From assembly GCA_905234575.1 (NCBI GenBank), contig CAJOIG010000094.1:1-6506 (forward strand): a DNA stretch of 6,506 nucleotides, read 5' to 3'. The position numbers and the translations under genes were made by a program. Each line of letters begins with the position of its first letter. Positions within the stretch are counted from its first letter, which is position 1. Positions 1-5,375 of this stretch are shown here, piece after piece. The stretch comes from an uncultured Oscillospiraceae bacterium (GTDB taxonomy: Bacteria; Bacillota; Clostridia; Oscillospirales; Oscillospiraceae). The notes under the pieces are model-generated. The model made no database searches. It was not told the origin of the DNA and saw nothing but the letters and a program-made list of their open reading frames with translations.

Positions 1-557
1 TAGGGGATGCGGAAGCTGAGGTTCGGCAGGTTCACCACCACGGTCATCACCGTGAACAGCAGGATGAAGGCGATGAAGAAGCCGCCGTACCAGGTCACCG
101 TCTCGCAGATCACCTGGGTCACCGCCGCGGGCAGGGACGTGCTGTTCTCGTCCATGTAGGCGATGGTCTTCTGGGCGAGGACGTCCGCCTGGTCCTCGTA
201 CACACCCAGAGCGCGGTAGGTCCAGCGCCCGATCTCCAGCCGGGATTCCGGCATCGCGGCGAGCAGGTCCGTCAGAGACTGGTCCACATGGTAGTCCCCC
301 TCCTCGTCGGGCTCGTAGCCCAGGACGGAAAAGGCGGTGTCCTCCACGCGGGAGTCCATCACGCCGCTGACGAAGGGCCGCAGCACGGGGATGACCTCGT
401 AGGCGTAGGTGTTGCTCAGAAGACGCGCGCCATATAGAGATAGTATTATCACGAGCACGTCGATGATGCCCATGATGATGCCTTTTTTGAAGCCCTGCCA
501 CGCGCAGACGACGAGGATGACCGCGAGGACCAGGTTGATGATCGTGGTGAGAGACAT
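1..557 (-). CDS. CvpA family membrane protein (C-terminus beyond window)
   Basis: Partial gene: the start is present but the reading frame is still open at the left edge, giving 185 visible residues. The start ATG (555-557) has a perfect AGGAGG (567-572) 9 nt upstream. The N-terminus MSLTTIINLVLAVILVV is a membrane helix, followed by the short loop GFKKGI (residues 22-27). That arrangement, a helix then a G-[FY]-[KR]-[KR]-G turn then a second helix (about 28-48), is characteristic of the CvpA/colicin V production family. Residues about 66-150 form an unusually long, acidic, soluble loop before another helix at about 155-177. Family members are inner-membrane proteins; the E. coli one is needed for colicin V production, and the role in Clostridia is not established. 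The gene begins 40 nt after the DUF5711-like gene ends, with no terminator or promoter visible between them, so they are probably co-transcribed. Residues 37-42 use a run of A/T-ending codons unlike the rest of the gene. Confidence 0.8.
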   Translation of the reverse strand, partial: MSLTTIINLVLAVILVVCAWQGFKKGIIMGIIDVLVIILSLYGARLLSNTYAYEVIPVLRPFVSGVMDSRVEDTAFSVLGYEPDEEGDYHVDQSLTDLLAAMPESRLEIGRWTYRALGVYEDQADVLAQKTIAYMDENSTSLPAAVTQVICETVTWYGGFFIAFILLFTVMTVVVNLPNLSFRIP

Positions 558-566
558 GGATCGCTT

Positions 567-572
567 CCTCCT
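567..572 (-). promoter_or_regulatory. Ribosome binding site of the cvpA-like gene
   Basis: A perfect AGGAGG on the minus strand, 9 nt before the ATG at 555-557. It is the strongest ribosome binding site in the window and fixes the start of a gene that has no stop codon in view. Confidence 0.85.
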
Positions 573-597
573 GAAACGAAGTGAATCGGGAAATCCG

Positions 598-1896
598 TCA
601 GAATGTATAGACCTCCGCGTAGTTCGCGGAGACGAGCAGCGCCTCGCCCCGGGAGCGGAGCAGCGCGTACTTGAAGCCGGTGAGGCCGGAGAGCCCGCCC
701 TTGCGGCTCAGGGAGCTCGAATACAGCAGCGCCCCGTCCGGGCCAAGGACCAGGACCTCCGTGCCGGACGCCGTGAGGGAGACGATCTCGCTCGGCACCT
801 CCGTCCGGCCCAGGACCCGCCCCGCGGTGTCCAGGGTGACGAGCTCCGAGGCGGAGCCGCCCCGATACCGGCTGAGGGCGAAGGCCGCGAAGCCCTCCCC
901 GCCGAAGGCGCAGTCCGTCAGCGTCCTCCCGTCGAAGCTGAAGGCGCCGCTCCAGGTCCCGCCGTCCGTGAAGAAGATGGCCTGCTCCGCGGAGTAGGCG
1001 CAGAGCTGGTTCTGGGAGAGCCAGCGCACGTCCAGCAGCACGGTGTCGGACACGGAAAAGGCCGCCTGCTGCTCCTCGCTGTCCAGGCGGAAGAGGCGTA
1101 CCTCGCTGCCGGAGGCGGTATAGCACAGGGCCGCGAGCTGCCGGTTATCCGGCGAGACGGCGGCGCTCAGCACCCAGGCCGAGGAGGAGTACCACTCATA
1201 CACCGGTTCGAGCCGCGGATCGTAGACCGTGACCAGGGCGCGGTAGCCCGTGTAGTCCGTCGTGACGGCGAGATACCCGCCCGCCGACATCGTGGCGGAG
1301 AGGATGGTCCCCGGGGCGCGGAGCTCCCGGATCGTACCGTCGAAAAAGGCCGCGCACATGGCGGTGCCGCCGATGTCGTAAAACACGGCGCAGTCGCTCC
1401 CCGCGGCGATGGCGGGGGTCTCGAGCTGGAAAAGGCGGCTGACGGCGATGTGCCCGTCCGCGTCCATGAGCTGGATCCCCGTGGCCGTGGCGGCGGCAAG
1501 GCCCGTGCCCGCGGTGGCGAACACCTGGCCGGAGCCCGCGTCGAAGACGTACTCCGCCTTGGCCTCCGCGGCCTCCTCCGGCGCGAGGACCAGGAACCGG
1601 TCCGGGTCGAAGCGGTCCCGGTTCAGCCACAGCAGGATGCAGGCGCAGAACAGCACCGCCGCCAGCACCAGGGAGATCACCGTACGCCGCCGGTCCCGCC
1701 GGGACAGACGCCGGTCCTCGGCCTCCGCCTCCGCCTCGGGATCCGGCTCCGGTCCGGGCGCGGGTTCGGGGTCGGGCGCAGGCTCTGGCTCCGGCTTGGA
1801 CGGGATCTTCCGATCCGCCGGCCGCAGGAAAACGACAGTGGCGTCCTCGGTCTCCGGGGCCTCGATATTCGGCTGTTTCTTGTCCTTTTTCGCCAT
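598..1896 (-). CDS. DUF5711-like membrane-anchored beta-propeller protein
   Basis: A 432-residue protein with a clear three-part layout. Residues 1-71 are cytoplasmic: a lysine-rich start, a Pro/Glu/Ala/Asp low-complexity stretch (about 34-60) and a basic patch (about 61-71). Residues 72-91 are a single hydrophobic helix (VISLVLAAVLFCACILLWLN). The rest (about 92-432) is predicted extracytoplasmic and made of repeated short beta-strand units, with segments such as FYDIGGT, YLAVTTDYTGYRALVTVYD and VLSAAVSPDNRQLAALCY that resemble WD40/PQQ-like propeller blades. The basic patch before the helix supports an N-in, C-out topology. This architecture and the blade pattern match DUF5711 proteins of Clostridia as I recall them; no biochemical role is known. 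The start ATG is preceded by a weak AGGA 7 nt upstream. The gene has its own promoter and leads an operon with the cvpA-like gene. Family assignment is by pattern memory, not by search; the membrane anchor and propeller-like repeats are seen directly. Confidence 0.75.
   Translation of the reverse strand: MAKKDKKQPNIEAPETEDATVVFLRPADRKIPSKPEPEPAPDPEPAPGPEPDPEAEAEAEDRRLSRRDRRRTVISLVLAAVLFCACILLWLNRDRFDPDRFLVLAPEEAAEAKAEYVFDAGSGQVFATAGTGLAAATATGIQLMDADGHIAVSRLFQLETPAIAAGSDCAVFYDIGGTAMCAAFFDGTIRELRAPGTILSATMSAGGYLAVTTDYTGYRALVTVYDPRLEPVYEWYSSSAWVLSAAVSPDNRQLAALCYTASGSEVRLFRLDSEEQQAAFSVSDTVLLDVRWLSQNQLCAYSAEQAIFFTDGGTWSGAFSFDGRTLTDCAFGGEGFAAFALSRYRGGSASELVTLDTAGRVLGRTEVPSEIVSLTASGTEVLVLGPDGALLYSSSLSRKGGLSGLTGFKYALLRSRGEALLVSANYAEVYTF
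1717..1797 (-). repeat. Low-complexity Pro/Glu/Ala repeat within the DUF5711-like gene
   Basis: Encodes residues 34-60 of the DUF5711-like protein, a run of PEPEPAPDPEP-type units ending in EAEAEAE. At the DNA level it is a degenerate GC-rich hexamer-like repeat. The segment is acidic and probably an extended, disordered linker on the cytoplasmic side of the membrane helix. Such tracts tend to vary in length between strains by slippage or unequal recombination; that variability is inferred here. Confidence 0.75.
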
Positions 1897-1936
1897 TCTG
1901 ACATCCTGCCCGGCAAAAATGCCATTATCGAAAGTT

Positions 1937-1955
1937 TATTGTAACATATTGTAAC
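1937..1955. repeat. Two 9-bp direct repeats on the DUF5711-like promoter
   Basis: TATTGTAAC (plus strand) occurs at 1937-1945 and again at 1947-1955, a 10-bp period or about one helical turn. The first copy includes the -10 box and the second lies in the spacer. It may be an operator for a dimeric or cooperative regulator, or may simply duplicate the -10 hexamer (TACAAT also reads at 1948-1953). Confidence 0.6.
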
Positions 1956-1966
1956 CGATTCGTCAA
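1938..1966 (-). promoter_or_regulatory. Promoter of the DUF5711-like/cvpA operon
   Basis: On the minus strand, TTGACG (1961-1966, 5 of 6 consensus) is followed after exactly 17 bp by TACAAT (1938-1943, 5 of 6). A TGT directly before the -10 gives an extended -10 (TGn). The -35 box contains the truA stop codon (1963-1965), so the promoter uses the end of the upstream gene. The predicted transcript starts near 1931, giving a leader of about 35 nt. A 9-bp direct repeat lies over the -10 and spacer. Confidence 0.7.
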
Positions 1967-2727
1967 GGAGCCATCATGGCCCCGGCGGGTCCGTCGTACC
2001 AGACCCGGTGCATATAGAGTCCCTGGGGCGGCATGGTGGGACCGGTAAGACGGCGGTCGCCCGCCTCGAGAAGCCCCGGGATGTCCTCCGGCTCGAGCTT
2101 GCCGTAGGAGGCATAGACCAGGGTGCCGACGATGGCGCGGACCATGTTGTAAAGGAAGCCGTCCGCGCATACGGCGACGGTGATGAGGTCGCCCTGCCGG
2201 TCCACGCGGCACCAGTGGACGGTGCGTACGGTGGTCTTCGTCTCGGTGCCGACGCTGCGGACGGCAGCGAAATCGTGGGTCCCCACGAAGGCCGCGGCGG
2301 CCGCCGCCATGCGGTCGGTGTCCAGCGTCTGGGGATAGAAGCAGGAGCCCCGGTCCAGGAAGGGGTCCCGGAGGCGGCTGTTGTGCAGGCGGTAGATGTA
2401 CTCCTTCTGGAGGCAGGAGCCGATAGCGTTGAAGTCCTCCGCCACCTCCACGGCGTCCGACACGGCGATGTCCCCCGGCAGGCGGGCGTTCAGCGCGAGG
2501 GGCACACGGTCGATGGGGATGGTCCCGTCCGTGCGGAAGTTCGCGCAGTAGCGAAGAGCGTGGACCCCGGCGTCCGTGCGGCCGCAGCCGGTGACGTGAA
2601 CGGGGTGCTTCACGATCTTCGCGAGAGCCCGCTCGACCGTCTCCTGGACGGTGACGTCGTCCTTCTGGGTCTGCCAGCCGTGGTAGTTCGTGCCGTCGTA
2701 CGAAAGGCGCAGGGCGATGTTCCTCAC
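1963..2727 (-). CDS. truA: tRNA pseudouridine synthase A (TruA)
   Basis: Converts uridines 38-40 in the anticodon stem-loop of many tRNAs to pseudouridine; cytoplasmic. The 254-residue product has the usual family length. Visible motifs are the N-terminal strand with LSYDGTNYHGWQ (residues 8-19), the catalytic motif GRTDAGVHA (49-57) with the nucleophile at Asp52, the K-x-Y-x-Y motif (KEYIYRL, near residue 113) and a C-terminal LYNMVRAIVGTL segment. I chose the GTG at 2725-2727 because it begins exactly where homology to the family begins, has GGAGG 8 nt upstream (2736-2740), and overlaps the ecfT stop by 4 nt (GTGA). Earlier in-frame starts, up to 2859, would only add an arginine-rich tail that is the shadow of ecfT. 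As last gene of the ecf operon it is probably translationally coupled to ecfT. No intrinsic terminator follows; the next promoter begins at its stop codon. Confidence 0.95.
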   Translation of the reverse strand: MRNIALRLSYDGTNYHGWQTQKDDVTVQETVERALAKIVKHPVHVTGCGRTDAGVHALRYCANFRTDGTIPIDRVPLALNARLPGDIAVSDAVEVAEDFNAIGSCLQKEYIYRLHNSRLRDPFLDRGSCFYPQTLDTDRMAAAAAAFVGTHDFAAVRSVGTETKTTVRTVHWCRVDRQGDLITVAVCADGFLYNMVRAIVGTLVYASYGKLEPEDIPGLLEAGDRRLTGPTMPPQGLYMHRVWYDGPAGAMMAP

Positions 2728-3530
2728 AGCCTCAGCCTCCGCAGGACGATGATCCCCGCCATCAGCAGCGCGCCGCAGACGAACGCCCAGGCGTCCCGCC
2801 CGGCCATTTTGAGGACCTTCATGCGGGTGCGGCCCTCGCCGCCGTTGTAGCAGCGGCATTCCATGGCGGTGGCGAGCTCGTCCGCCCGCCGGAAGGAGGA
2901 CACGAACAGCGGAATCAAAAGCGGTAGCAGCGCCTTCGCCCGCTGGACGAGGCCGCCTGTCTCGAGGTCCGCGCCGCGGGCCTTCTGGGCCGACATGATC
3001 CGGTCCGTCTCCTCGATGAGGGTCGGGATGAACCGCAGGGCGATGGACATCATGAGGCTGAGCTCATACACCGGGACCTTGAGCTTCTTGAGGGGCGACA
3101 GCAGCGCCTCGAGCCCGTCGGTAATGGCAAGCGGCGAGGTGGTGTAGGTCAGCAGGAACGTGCCCGAAACGAGGAGCATCACCCGCACCAGCATGGCGGC
3201 GGCGTTTTTCAGGCCGGTCCAGGTCATGCGGATGGCCCGCCAGTGGATGATATAGTCCTCGCCGGGGGTGAAGAAGAGGTTCAGGATGGCGGTGAACACC
3301 ATGATGAACAGCAGGGGCCGGAGGCCCTTCACGAGCGCCTTCGGCGGGATGTGACCGAGGGCGGCGGAGGCGGCCAGTGCCGCGAACACCACCACATAGC
3401 CCAGCACGGTGTTCGCCGTGAACAGGGCCGCGATGTAGACGATGGTGAGGAGGAGCTTCGTGCGGGGGTCCAGCCGGTGGACGACGGTGTCCCCGGGGAA
3501 GTACTGACCGAGGGTGATGTCCTTCAGCAT
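2724..3530 (-). CDS. ecfT: ECF transporter transmembrane component EcfT
   Basis: The membrane scaffold of an energy-coupling factor importer: it binds both ATPases through long coupling helices and docks an S-component carrying the vitamin or metal substrate. The 268-residue protein has an N-terminal family signature (PGDTVVHRLDPRTKLLLT, about residues 12-29) and hydrophobic helices near 26-58, 68-88, 108-130 and 246-264. Its long amphipathic C-terminal region has two coupling motifs: AQKARGAD (ARG at 184-186) and AMECRCY (CRC at 225-227), where the second Ala-Arg-Gly is replaced by Cys-Arg-Cys. The start ATG at 3528-3530 has GGAGG 6 nt upstream (3537-3541) and overlaps the ecfA2 stop by 7 nt. 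The open frame extends to 3758, but the added sequence is an Arg/Pro-rich shadow of ecfA2. The stop overlaps the truA start. No substrate can be deduced, because group II modules are shared among S-components. Confidence 0.93.
   Translation of the reverse strand: MLKDITLGQYFPGDTVVHRLDPRTKLLLTIVYIAALFTANTVLGYVVVFAALAASAALGHIPPKALVKGLRPLLFIMVFTAILNLFFTPGEDYIIHWRAIRMTWTGLKNAAAMLVRVMLLVSGTFLLTYTTSPLAITDGLEALLSPLKKLKVPVYELSLMMSIALRFIPTLIEETDRIMSAQKARGADLETGGLVQRAKALLPLLIPLFVSSFRRADELATAMECRCYNGGEGRTRMKVLKMAGRDAWAFVCGALLMAGIIVLRRLRL
2736..2740 (-). promoter_or_regulatory. Ribosome binding site deciding the GTG start of truA
   Basis: GGAGG on the minus strand, 8 nt before the GTG at 2725-2727. It lies inside the last codons of ecfT and supports the short truA start over the upstream ATG at 2857-2859. 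Confidence 0.75.
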
Positions 3531-4387
3531 GGAGCGCCTCCCTTCCCCGCCAGCGCGAGAACGGCGTCCCGGAGCTGGGGCACGGTGTAGATGCCGTCGG
3601 GCAGGGCAAGGCCCCGCTCCCGCAGGAGCAGCGCGATGTGGGCGGCCTCCGGCAGGTCGAGGCCCAGGTTCTGGAGCATTTTGGCGTGGGTGAACACCTC
3701 GCTCGGCGTGCCCTGCAGCGCCACGCGGCCGCGATCCAGGACGACGAGCTCGTCGCACCGGGCGGCGGCGCTCATGTCGTGGGTGACGAGGAGGATGGTG
3801 GCGTTCCGGGCCTTGCGCCAGGCAAAGAGCTTCTCCAGGAGGTCCTCCCGCCCGGCGGGGTCGAGGCCCGCGCTGGGCTCGTCGAGGATGAGAAGCTCCG
3901 GCTCCATGGCGAGCACGCCCGCGATGGCGACCCGGCGCTTCTGGCCGCCGGAGAGGTCCAGGGGAGATTTCTCGAAGGTCTCCTCCGCGAGACCCACGAA
4001 GGCCGCGGCCTCCCGCGCCCGGCGTTCGATCTCCGCGGGCTCGAGCTTCCGGTTCTTCGGGCCGAAGGAGATGTCCGCCAGGACCGTCTCCTCAAAGAGC
4101 TGGTACTCGGGGTACTGGAACACCAGACCCACCTTGAAGCGCACGTCCCGCATGGATTCCTTCGAGGCGAAGATGTCCTCGCCCCGGAAGAGCACCGCGC
4201 CGGAGGTAGGCTTCAAAAGGGCGTTCATGTGCTGGATGAGGGTGGACTTGCCGCTGCCGGTGTGGCCGATGAGGCCGACGGTGCGGCCCTCCTCGAGGGT
4301 GAGGTCGAGGCCGTCCACCGCGATCTTTTCAAAAGGGGTCCCCGCGCTGTAGGTGTGCGTCAGGGAGCGGATCTCCATCAGGGGCAT
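3524..4387 (-). CDS. ecfA2: ECF transporter ATP-binding subunit EcfA2
   Basis: One of two ATPases that power an ECF importer, on the cytoplasmic face of the membrane. The 287 residues carry a complete ABC set: GTPFEKIAVDGL near the N-terminus (typical of EcfA2), Walker A GHTGSGKST (41-49), Q-loop Gln91 (VFQYPEYQLF), signature LSGGQ (145-149), Walker B LLILDEP (165-171) with catalytic Glu170, D-loop AGLDP (173-177) and switch His203 (VTHDM). The GHTGSGKSTLIQH form of Walker A separates EcfA2 from EcfA1 (GANGSGKSTLAKH). The start at 4385-4387 was chosen because GGAGGTG (4392-4398) lies at proper spacing. The ATG at 4376-4378 is too far from it, and 4414 lies upstream of it. The gene overlaps ecfA1 by 10 nt and ecfT by 7 nt, consistent with coupled, stoichiometric production. 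Confidence 0.93.
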   Translation of the reverse strand: MPLMEIRSLTHTYSAGTPFEKIAVDGLDLTLEEGRTVGLIGHTGSGKSTLIQHMNALLKPTSGAVLFRGEDIFASKESMRDVRFKVGLVFQYPEYQLFEETVLADISFGPKNRKLEPAEIERRAREAAAFVGLAEETFEKSPLDLSGGQKRRVAIAGVLAMEPELLILDEPSAGLDPAGREDLLEKLFAWRKARNATILLVTHDMSAAARCDELVVLDRGRVALQGTPSEVFTHAKMLQNLGLDLPEAAHIALLLRERGLALPDGIYTVPQLRDAVLALAGKGGAPC

Positions 4388-5214
4388 AGGGCACCTCCGA
4401 TCGCCGCCGCGCATTCGGCGGGGGTGAGCACGTCCTCCGGCAGGGTCAGGCCCGCCGCGTTCAGCTCGCGGACGAGCTCCGTCGCCTCCGGCACGTCCAG
4501 GGCCAGGGCGCGCAGGCGCTCCGCCTGGGGGAAGATCTTCCGGGGCGTATCGTCCATGACGACCCGACCGCGGTCCATGACCACGACCCGGTCCGCCCGG
4601 GCGGCCTCGTCCATGTGGTGGGTGATGAGGACCACGGTCATGCCGTCGCTGCGGCAGAGGGCCTCCACGGTGTCCAGCACCTCCCGGCGGCCGCGGGGGT
4701 CCAGCATGGCGGTGGGCTCGTCCAGTACCAGGACCTCCGGCTGCATCGCGAGAACGCCGGCAATGGCGACGCGCTGCTTCTGGCCGCCGGAGAGCAGATG
4801 AGGCGCGTGCAGGCGGAAATCGTACATCCCCACATGGCGCAGGGCGCCGTCCACCCGCGCCCGGATCTCCGCCGGGTCCACGCCGAGGTTCTCCGGAGCG
4901 AAGGCCACGTCGTCCTCCACCACGTTCGCGACGATCTGGTTGTCCGGGTTCTGGAACACCATGCCCACCCGGCGGCGGATGGGGATGAGGTCCTCGGGCT
5001 TTCGCGTGTCCAGGTCGTGGACGAGGACGCTGCCCTCCGAGGGGCGGAGGATGGCGTTCAGGTGCTTCGCCAGGGTGGATTTGCCGCTGCCGTTCGCGCC
5101 CAGCACCGCCACGAAGCTGCCGGGCAGGATGTCGAGGGACACGCCGTCCAGCGCCGGGCGGGCGGCCTCGGGATAGGAAAAGCGCAGATCTCGGATGCGG
5201 ATCACAGGTTCCAT
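4378..5214 (-). CDS. ecfA1: ECF transporter ATP-binding subunit EcfA1
   Basis: The other ATPase of the ECF module and first gene of the operon. The 278-residue product has Walker A GANGSGKST (39-47) followed by LAKHLNA, Q-loop Gln88 within VFQNPDNQIVA, then VEDDVAFAPENLGV (99-112), a segment highly typical of EcfA1. The signature is LSGGQ (141-145), Walker B VLVLDEP (161-167) with catalytic Glu166, D-loop AMLDP (169-173), and switch His199 in ITHHMDE, where the usual Asp after the His is a second His. All catalytic residues are present, so it should be active. I place the start at 5212-5214, with GAGG 6 nt upstream. The in-frame ATG at 5242-5244 has no ribosome binding site and sits in the loop of a leader hairpin. 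A candidate promoter lies about 60-90 nt upstream. The stop overlaps ecfA2. Confidence 0.94.
   Translation of the reverse strand: MEPVIRIRDLRFSYPEAARPALDGVSLDILPGSFVAVLGANGSGKSTLAKHLNAILRPSEGSVLVHDLDTRKPEDLIPIRRRVGMVFQNPDNQIVANVVEDDVAFAPENLGVDPAEIRARVDGALRHVGMYDFRLHAPHLLSGGQKQRVAIAGVLAMQPEVLVLDEPTAMLDPRGRREVLDTVEALCRSDGMTVVLITHHMDEAARADRVVVMDRGRVVMDDTPRKIFPQAERLRALALDVPEATELVRELNAAGLTLPEDVLTPAECAAAIGGALCP
4392..4398 (-). promoter_or_regulatory. Ribosome binding site deciding the ecfA2 start
   Basis: GGAGGTG on the minus strand; the GGAGG core ends 6 nt before the ATG at 4385-4387. This picks that ATG over in-frame alternatives at 4376-4378 (15 nt away) and 4412-4414 (upstream of the site). 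Confidence 0.75.
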
Positions 5215-5220
5215 AGGGTT

Positions 5221-5224
5221 CCTC
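5221..5224 (-). promoter_or_regulatory. Ribosome binding site deciding the ecfA1 start
   Basis: GAGG (within GAGGAA, 5219-5224) on the minus strand, 6 nt before the ATG at 5212-5214 and only 4 nt downstream of a stable leader hairpin. It supports the shorter EcfA1 form. Confidence 0.6.
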
Positions 5225-5228
5225 GCAG

Positions 5229-5253
5229 GGGCGGCGGGGGACATCCCGCGCCC
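5229..5253 (-). promoter_or_regulatory. GC-rich leader hairpin upstream of ecfA1
   Basis: Two complementary arms, 5229-5233 plus 5235-5238 against 5245-5253, form nine GC pairs with one bulged base (5234) and a 6-nt loop (5239-5244). On the transcribed strand it ends 4 nt before the ecfA1 ribosome binding site, so it could limit ribosome access. No U-run follows, so it is not an intrinsic terminator. It matches no riboswitch that I recognise. The base pairing is seen directly; the regulatory role is inferred. Confidence 0.5.
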
Positions 5254-5275
5254 ATTTTATAAAGTGTCAACGTAT

Positions 5276-5304
5276 AGGATACCACAAAACCCGGCGTTTG
5301 TCAC
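5276..5304 (-). promoter_or_regulatory. Candidate promoter of the ecfA1-ecfA2-ecfT-truA operon
   Basis: On the minus strand GTGACA (5299-5304, 5 of 6 consensus) is followed after 17 bp by TATCCT (5276-5281, 4 of 6) with TGG in front, an extended -10. The predicted start is near 5269, giving a leader of about 55 nt that holds the GC-rich hairpin. It lies just downstream of the terminator of the kinase-like gene, where a new promoter is expected. Confidence 0.5.
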
Positions 5305-5328
5305 TCATTATCCGGCAAAAAAGCCGCG

Positions 5329-5358
5329 AAAAAAACCGGGACGCAACCGTCCCGGTTT
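5329..5358 (-). terminator. Intrinsic terminator of the cytidylate-kinase-like gene
   Basis: Perfect 11-bp stem (5333-5343 with 5348-5358), 4-nt loop, followed on the minus strand by seven T residues (5329-5335, partly within the stem). It lies 17 nt after the stop codon. On the plus strand only three T follow the stem, so it acts leftward. Confidence 0.92.
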
Positions 5359-5375
5359 GGAGGATATTCCATGTG

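Noticed and set aside
1897..1905. Upstream ATG at 1903-1905 as start of the DUF5711-like gene
   Set aside because: It is out of frame with the gene (8 nt offset) and leads into an Arg-rich frame without homology.
1912..1923. Small GGCA/TGCC hairpin in the DUF5711-like leader
   Set aside because: Only four pairs; too weak to claim as a terminator or regulatory structure.
409..1944. A 511-codon open frame on the plus strand opposite the DUF5711-like gene
   Set aside because: It has no family-like sequence, is rich in Arg/Gly/Ala as expected from antisense GC-rich DNA, and overlaps two better-supported minus-strand genes.
2008..2850. Long plus-strand open frame opposite truA and ecfT
   Set aside because: Shadow of the GC-rich coding strand; truA and ecfT have clear motifs, starts and ribosome binding sites here.
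2728..2859. Longer truA form starting at 2859
   Set aside because: The extra 44 residues are an out-of-frame reading of ecfT; the GTG at 2725-2727 has a good ribosome binding site and fits family length.
3531..3758. Longer ecfT form starting at 3758
   Set aside because: The extra Arg/Pro-rich residues are a shadow of ecfA2; the ATG at 3528-3530 has GGAGG and begins the family homology.
3638..4801. 387-codon plus-strand open frame opposite ecfA2 and ecfA1
   Set aside because: It runs antisense across two ABC ATPase genes with complete motifs, and shows no recognisable domain.
5215..5244. Longer ecfA1 form starting at 5244
   Set aside because: That ATG lacks a ribosome binding site and lies in the loop of the leader hairpin; family homology starts after the ATG at 5212-5214.
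5265..5270. Perfect TTGACA on the minus strand upstream of ecfA1, as a -35 box
   Set aside because: No acceptable -10 lies 16-18 bp downstream (the sequence there is GC-rich). The TATAAA just after it is too close, and nothing -35-like lies 17 bp before that.
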